A stretch of 64,000 nucleotides of DNA from Synechococcus sp. MVIR-18-1 (lineage in GTDB: Bacteria; Cyanobacteriota; Cyanobacteriia; PCC-6307; Cyanobiaceae), in NCBI RefSeq assembly GCF_014279835.1, contig NZ_CP047942.1, positions 62,001 to 126,000 on the forward strand, written 5' to 3'. Position 1 is the stretch's first letter. The number at the start of each line of letters is the position of its first letter. The position numbers were made by a program, and so were the translations under genes. A model generated the notes under the pieces. That model was not told the origin of the DNA, did no database searches, and saw nothing but the letters and a program-made list of their open reading frames with translations. This document shows positions 60,582-64,000 of the stretch, one piece after another.

Positions 60582-61325
60582 ATGGGCTCCTCGCCGTGGC
60601 CGCAGGGAACGCGTTCCCGGAGCCTGAAACGAATCTGGCCTTGGCTGGCTCTTCTTGGAGTGCTGGGGATGGTGCGTTGGAGCAAGGGCGCAGGCTTTGC
60701 CGATGCCTATGCCTTGCTCACGCGTCCGTTTTGGCCTGGTTCAGCTCAGAAACAGTGGATCCAGTCAGCGCAGCAGCAGAACGATGCCACGCGTTTGCAG
60801 CTGCTCGAGGTGGATAACGCCCGTTTGAGAGGGTTGCTTTCGCTGGATGGTCAAGGGGCCAACAACGCGATTTCTGCTGCTGTGATCTCCCGAACGCCTG
60901 AGGGCTGGTGGCAGCAGATTGTGCTTGGGAAGGGAGTGCTGGATGGCATCCAACAAGGTGATGCGGTGATCGGTCCAGGAGGATTGATTGGCCGCGTTCA
61001 AAGTGCCACGCCAGCGACAAGCCTGGTGCGTTTGCTCACCGCCCCGGGAAGTCGCGTCGGCGTTTGGGTGCCGCGCACCCGTCAACATGCCCTGCTGGTG
61101 GGAATGGGAACATCCCGTCCTGAATTGAAATTCATCGATAAAGACGTGAAGGTCCGACCTGGTGATTTGGTGAGCACCTCCCCAGCCAGCACCCTGCTGC
61201 CTGCCAACTTGCCGGTGGCCGTTGTGCAGTCCTTGAACTCCAGGGCGGTGCCCGCTCCTACGGCTTTGGTTCAGTTGATTGCGCCTCCGGATGCGATCGA
61301 TTGGGTGCAGGTGAGTAGGCGCTGA
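60582..61325 (+). CDS. mreC: Rod shape-determining protein MreC
   Basis: 247 residues from ATG 60582, five bases after mreB. One N-terminal membrane anchor (RIWPWLALLGVLGMVRW) is followed by a coiled-coil region (QQQNDATRLQLLEVDNARLRGLL). Then comes the periplasmic beta-domain with AAVISRTPEGWWQQIVLGKG and VIGPGGLIGRVQSA, the usual MreC marks. It is a scaffold linking MreB to the wall-synthesis machinery. Shorter than E. coli MreC (367). Confidence 0.94.
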   Translation: MGSSPWPQGTRSRSLKRIWPWLALLGVLGMVRWSKGAGFADAYALLTRPFWPGSAQKQWIQSAQQQNDATRLQLLEVDNARLRGLLSLDGQGANNAISAAVISRTPEGWWQQIVLGKGVLDGIQQGDAVIGPGGLIGRVQSATPATSLVRLLTAPGSRVGVWVPRTRQHALLVGMGTSRPELKFIDKDVKVRPGDLVSTSPASTLLPANLPVAVVQSLNSRAVPAPTALVQLIAPPDAIDWVQVSRR

Positions 61326-61328
61326 TCG

Positions 61329-61832
61329 ATGGCTCGTCTTCATCGCCAACCGATCTGCGTTGCCTCTGGATTGTTGGTGCCCTTGATCAGCTTGGCTGCA
61401 CCGTCATGGCTGAGCTTGGGCGGTGTCTTGCCGAGCTGGGCCGTGTTGTGGCTGCTGCCTTGGGCCCTGGTGGATGGACCGGTATCAGGCGTGATGGCAG
61501 GTGCGGCGATGGGGCTGATCCTGGATGGTCTCAATGTGGGAGATGCCAGCCAGGTGCCCGCTTTGATGCTGTTGGGCTGGTGGTGGGGACGGCTTGGGCG
61601 GCGGGGACGACCGATTCAACGCAGTCTCAATTTGGGGTTGCTGGCTTGGATCGGCACGATGCTGCTTGGCCTGAGTCTTTGGGCGCAGCTGTTGGTTCTG
61701 GGTGTGGATGCTCCTCTGGCCCAAGCCTTTGCATTGCAGACCTGTTTGGCTCAAGGGCTGATCACGGGCCTGATGGCCCCGATGATTGGGTCTTGGCAAC
61801 TTCTGATCTGGCGACGGCGCACTCCCGCATGA
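61329..61832 (+). CDS. mreD: Rod shape-determining protein MreD
   Basis: 167 residues, very hydrophobic with about five membrane helices, as expected for MreD, which anchors the elongation complex in the membrane. Identified mainly by size, topology and position behind mreB and mreC (start three bases after mreC). The sequence GVMAGAAMGLILDGLNVG matches the family's helix region. The next gene's ATG overlaps its stop (ATGA). Confidence 0.9.
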   Translation: MARLHRQPICVASGLLVPLISLAAPSWLSLGGVLPSWAVLWLLPWALVDGPVSGVMAGAAMGLILDGLNVGDASQVPALMLLGWWWGRLGRRGRPIQRSLNLGLLAWIGTMLLGLSLWAQLLVLGVDAPLAQAFALQTCLAQGLITGLMAPMIGSWQLLIWRRRTPA

Positions 61833-63151
61833 TTCAGCACACTTCCCATCGCGATCGATCCTTTCGCCGCAGATGGCTCGCTTTGGCTCTTGTCAGCACG
61901 TCGTTGCTGATCGGGGGATGCCGGCGTGCCGCAGCTCCAGAGGGTGCTCTCCAGCTTTGGACGCTGCAATTAGCGCCCAAGTTCAACTCCTATATGGAAC
62001 AGGTGATTGATCGCTGGGACGCTGACCATCCCGATGCACCAGTGCGTTGGACCGATTTGCCTTGGGGCTCGGTGGAGCGGAAGCTCCTGGCTGCAGTGTT
62101 TGCGCGAACCGCTCCGGATGTGGTGAATCTCAATCCCCCCTTTGCGGCCAACTTGGCAAGCAAGGGTGGGTTGACGGATCTCAGGCCGCTGTTGCCGCCC
62201 GATGCCGCTCAGCGCTATTTGCCTTCGGTGTGGCGTGCGGCAGGCGATCCAAAGGCAGGCCAGATTGCCGTTCCTTGGTATCTCACGGTGCGCCTCAGCT
62301 TGGTGAACCAGCAGTTGCTTCAACAGGCTGGCGTCAGCTCGCCCCCCCGTCGTTGGGAGGATGTGCCTGCCTTTGCCCGTCAAGTGCGAGAGCGAACAGG
62401 GCGTTATGGCTTGTTTGTTACGGCCGTGCCCGACGATTCCGCCGAATTGCTGGAGTCGATGGTGCAGATGGGGGTCGTGTTGCTGGATGACAAACAGCGA
62501 GCGGGTTTCGATTCGCCCGAGGGGCGCAAGGCGTTTGCGTTTTGGACCGATTTGTATCGGGAGGGGCTTCTCCCTCGAGAAGTGGTCAGTCAGGGGCAAC
62601 GCCGGGCGATTGAGCTCTACCAAAGCGGTGAGCTCGCCCTGCTGGCCAGTGGGGCTGAATTTTTACGCAGTATCCAGACCAATGCCCCTGGAGTGGCGTC
62701 CGTGACCTCCCCGCAACCGCCGCTCACCGGCGGCGATGGCACCGCCAACGTGGCTTTGATGACGCTCGCAGTCCCTCGCCAGAGTGAGCGACCGCGAGAA
62801 GCGTTGTCGTTTGCACTGGATCTCACGAACGGGCCGAACCAGGCGCGCTTTGCGCGCGAGGCCAGGGTGTTGCCCTCCTCCTTGGAGGCTCTCAGGCAGG
62901 TGCGCGCTGAGCTTGAAGCCGAGCGACCTGCAACCTCCGAGCAAGCTCAAATTCGAGAGGCAAGACTCCTCTCTGCCAAGACGCTTGAGCGGGCGAGGGT
63001 GCTTGTGCCTGCAACGCCCGGGGTGAAGCGTCTTCAAAGCATCGTGTACACCCAACTTCAGCGGGCGATGTTGGGTCAGATCAGCAGTGAGGAGGCGGTG
63101 CGTACGGCGGCTGAGCAATGGAACCGTTATTCAGAGGCGCGATGGCCCTAA
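61829..63151 (+). CDS. Solute-binding lipoprotein, ABC sugar-transporter type, coupled to mreD
   Basis: About 440 residues from ATG 61829, sharing 4 bases with the mreD stop. The signal peptide is basic then hydrophobic and ends in a lipobox with the lipid-attached Cys31 (LLIGGC). The mature part matches family 1 extracellular solute-binding proteins of the sugar type (WTLQLAPKFNSYMEQVIDRW, TAPDVVNLNPPFAANLASKGGL, PWYLTVRLSLVNQQLLQQAG). No permease or ATPase gene is next to it, so it could serve a transporter encoded elsewhere or have an envelope role. Confidence 0.9.
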   Translation: MIQHTSHRDRSFRRRWLALALVSTSLLIGGCRRAAAPEGALQLWTLQLAPKFNSYMEQVIDRWDADHPDAPVRWTDLPWGSVERKLLAAVFARTAPDVVNLNPPFAANLASKGGLTDLRPLLPPDAAQRYLPSVWRAAGDPKAGQIAVPWYLTVRLSLVNQQLLQQAGVSSPPRRWEDVPAFARQVRERTGRYGLFVTAVPDDSAELLESMVQMGVVLLDDKQRAGFDSPEGRKAFAFWTDLYREGLLPREVVSQGQRRAIELYQSGELALLASGAEFLRSIQTNAPGVASVTSPQPPLTGGDGTANVALMTLAVPRQSERPREALSFALDLTNGPNQARFAREARVLPSSLEALRQVRAELEAERPATSEQAQIREARLLSAKTLERARVLVPATPGVKRLQSIVYTQLQRAMLGQISSEEAVRTAAEQWNRYSEARWP

Positions 63152-63288
63152 GCAGCCAATCACGGCGTTTATGACTCGCGTTGAAGTGAAAACATAAAAA
63201 CAATCGAAAGCCTGAGTTCTTAGCTTTTAGTTGCTCACGAACTGTTCACGCTGACCGGTAGAGTTGTTTCTCTTCACAATGTGTTGCG

Positions 63289-64000
63289 ATGCCCACAGAT
63301 GGGCCTTCTGTAAAAGGAACCATTCTTGTGGTGGACGACGAGCCAGCAGTTAGGCGGGTTCTGTTGATGCGTCTGCAATTAGCTGGTTACAACGTCGTCT
63401 CCGCTGAAGATGGCGAGGAAGCGCTGGAAAAATTTCACAGCGAATCACCGGATCTCGTCGTTCTCGACGTGATGCTTCCAAAGATGGATGGTTTTGCTGT
63501 CTGCCGGCGCTTACGCGCAGAATCTTGCGTTCCAATCATTTTTCTTTCGGCCCTGGAGTCCATCTCTGAGCGGGTGGCTGGCCTTGACCTGGGGGCTGAC
63601 GACTATCTTCCGAAGCCCTTTAGCCCGAAGGAGCTTGAAGCCCGCATTTCCACGATCCTGAGACGGGTTGGGTCCGGTGCTGCCACTGTTGAGCCCCGCG
63701 AAATTCCCAGTGGCCAAGGGGTGATGCGGGTTGGAGATTTAGTGGTGGATACCAATCGCCGACAGGTGAATCGTGGGACGGAGCGGATCGCCCTTACTTA
63801 CACAGAATTCAGCCTTCTTGAATTGCTATTTCGCGATCCAGGACATGTGGTCCCGAGGGCCGAAATCCTTGAGCAGCTATGGGGTTATCCGCCTCGGCGT
63901 GCGGCTGATCTGAGGGTTGTTGATGTGTACGTTGCCCGCCTTAGAGGCAAGCTCGAGCCTGACCCCCGTAACCCTGAGCTGATTCTCACGGTGAGAGGCA
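63289..64000 (+). CDS. OmpR-family response regulator, RpaB-like (3' end cut by window)
   Basis: ATG at 63289, with no stop before the window end, so the C-terminus is missing. Receiver domain: acidic residues Asp16-Asp17 (VVDDEPA), phosphoacceptor Asp60 (VVLDVMLPKMDG), Ser87 in the switch position, and Lys109 (YLPKPFSPKELEARI). The winged-helix DNA-binding domain starts near residue 145 (VDTNRRQVNRGTERIALTYTEFSLLELL). The layout is that of RpaB, the cyanobacterial high-light regulator, but several positions differ from the RpaB sequences I recall. It may be RpaB itself or a paralogue. Confidence 0.93.
   Translation, partial: MPTDGPSVKGTILVVDDEPAVRRVLLMRLQLAGYNVVSAEDGEEALEKFHSESPDLVVLDVMLPKMDGFAVCRRLRAESCVPIIFLSALESISERVAGLDLGADDYLPKPFSPKELEARISTILRRVGSGAATVEPREIPSGQGVMRVGDLVVDTNRRQVNRGTERIALTYTEFSLLELLFRDPGHVVPRAEILEQLWGYPPRRAADLRVVDVYVARLRGKLEPDPRNPELILTVRG

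Overview
The window looks like a compact chromosomal segment of a marine unicellular cyanobacterium, most likely the Synechococcus / picocyanobacterial lineage. The evidence is a psbZ photosystem II gene, a four-ACT-domain aspartokinase, a cobalamin gene (cobH), an RpaB-like response regulator, a group 2 sigma factor, the tig-clpP order, very short spacers and many overlapping gene ends. Assignment to a particular strain or clade is inference. I see no prophage, insertion sequence, CRISPR array or rRNA. One tRNA gene, tRNA-Gly(GCC), is present.

Layout. 1-11 kb: the first codons of clpP and then trigger factor (minus strand); asd-dapA (lysine/diaminopimelate pathway) and RNase J; tilS with a coupled hypothetical gene; a Ycf23-like protein, a small membrane protein and uvrB. 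11-18.3 kb: aspartokinase lysC, holA, cobH, mutS, psbZ, ribH and tRNA-Gly. 18.3-23 kb: an acetyltransferase, a GT4 glycosyltransferase and secA. 23-36 kb: a surface-polysaccharide region. It starts with the dTDP-rhamnose genes rfbA-rfbC-rfbD, a polyprenyl-phosphate sugar transferase and rfbB. Three GT2 glycosyltransferase genes follow. A converging operon on the minus strand encodes a large membrane protein and a Wzm/Wzt-type ABC exporter. The stretch from about 28 to 36 kb is visibly richer in A/T than its surroundings, as is usual for exchangeable O-antigen genes.

36-46.5 kb: a GntR regulator with cysE, a dienelactone hydrolase-like protein, infC, miaA and gyrB. Overlapping the gyrB end is a chain of a small SH3-like secreted protein and two CrcB/Fluc fluoride-channel subunits. 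Then come a glutathione peroxidase, mgtE and a sigma factor. 46.5-52 kb: an RND efflux pump (adaptor and transporter) with an alpha/beta hydrolase. 52-58 kb: mutY, then a coupled sugar-kinase / DUF3311 / sodium:solute symporter cassette, tsaE and ahcY with a clear intrinsic terminator. An A/T-rich gene-free stretch of about 450 bases follows. 58-64 kb: dedA, ssb, the mreB-mreC-mreD shape operon coupled to a solute-binding lipoprotein, and the start of a response regulator cut by the window end.

Genes working together: asd, dapA and lysC all serve the aspartate family pathway. rfbABCD, the initiating transferase, the GT2 enzymes and the ABC exporter form a plausible route for making and exporting a rhamnose-containing surface glycan. 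mreBCD sets cell shape. The window is mostly housekeeping. I found no convincing wholly new system. The best second looks are the orphan membrane protein in the glycan-exporter operon, the lipoprotein coupled to mreD, the hydrolase coupled to the RND pump, the symporter cassette and the gene-free stretch after ahcY.
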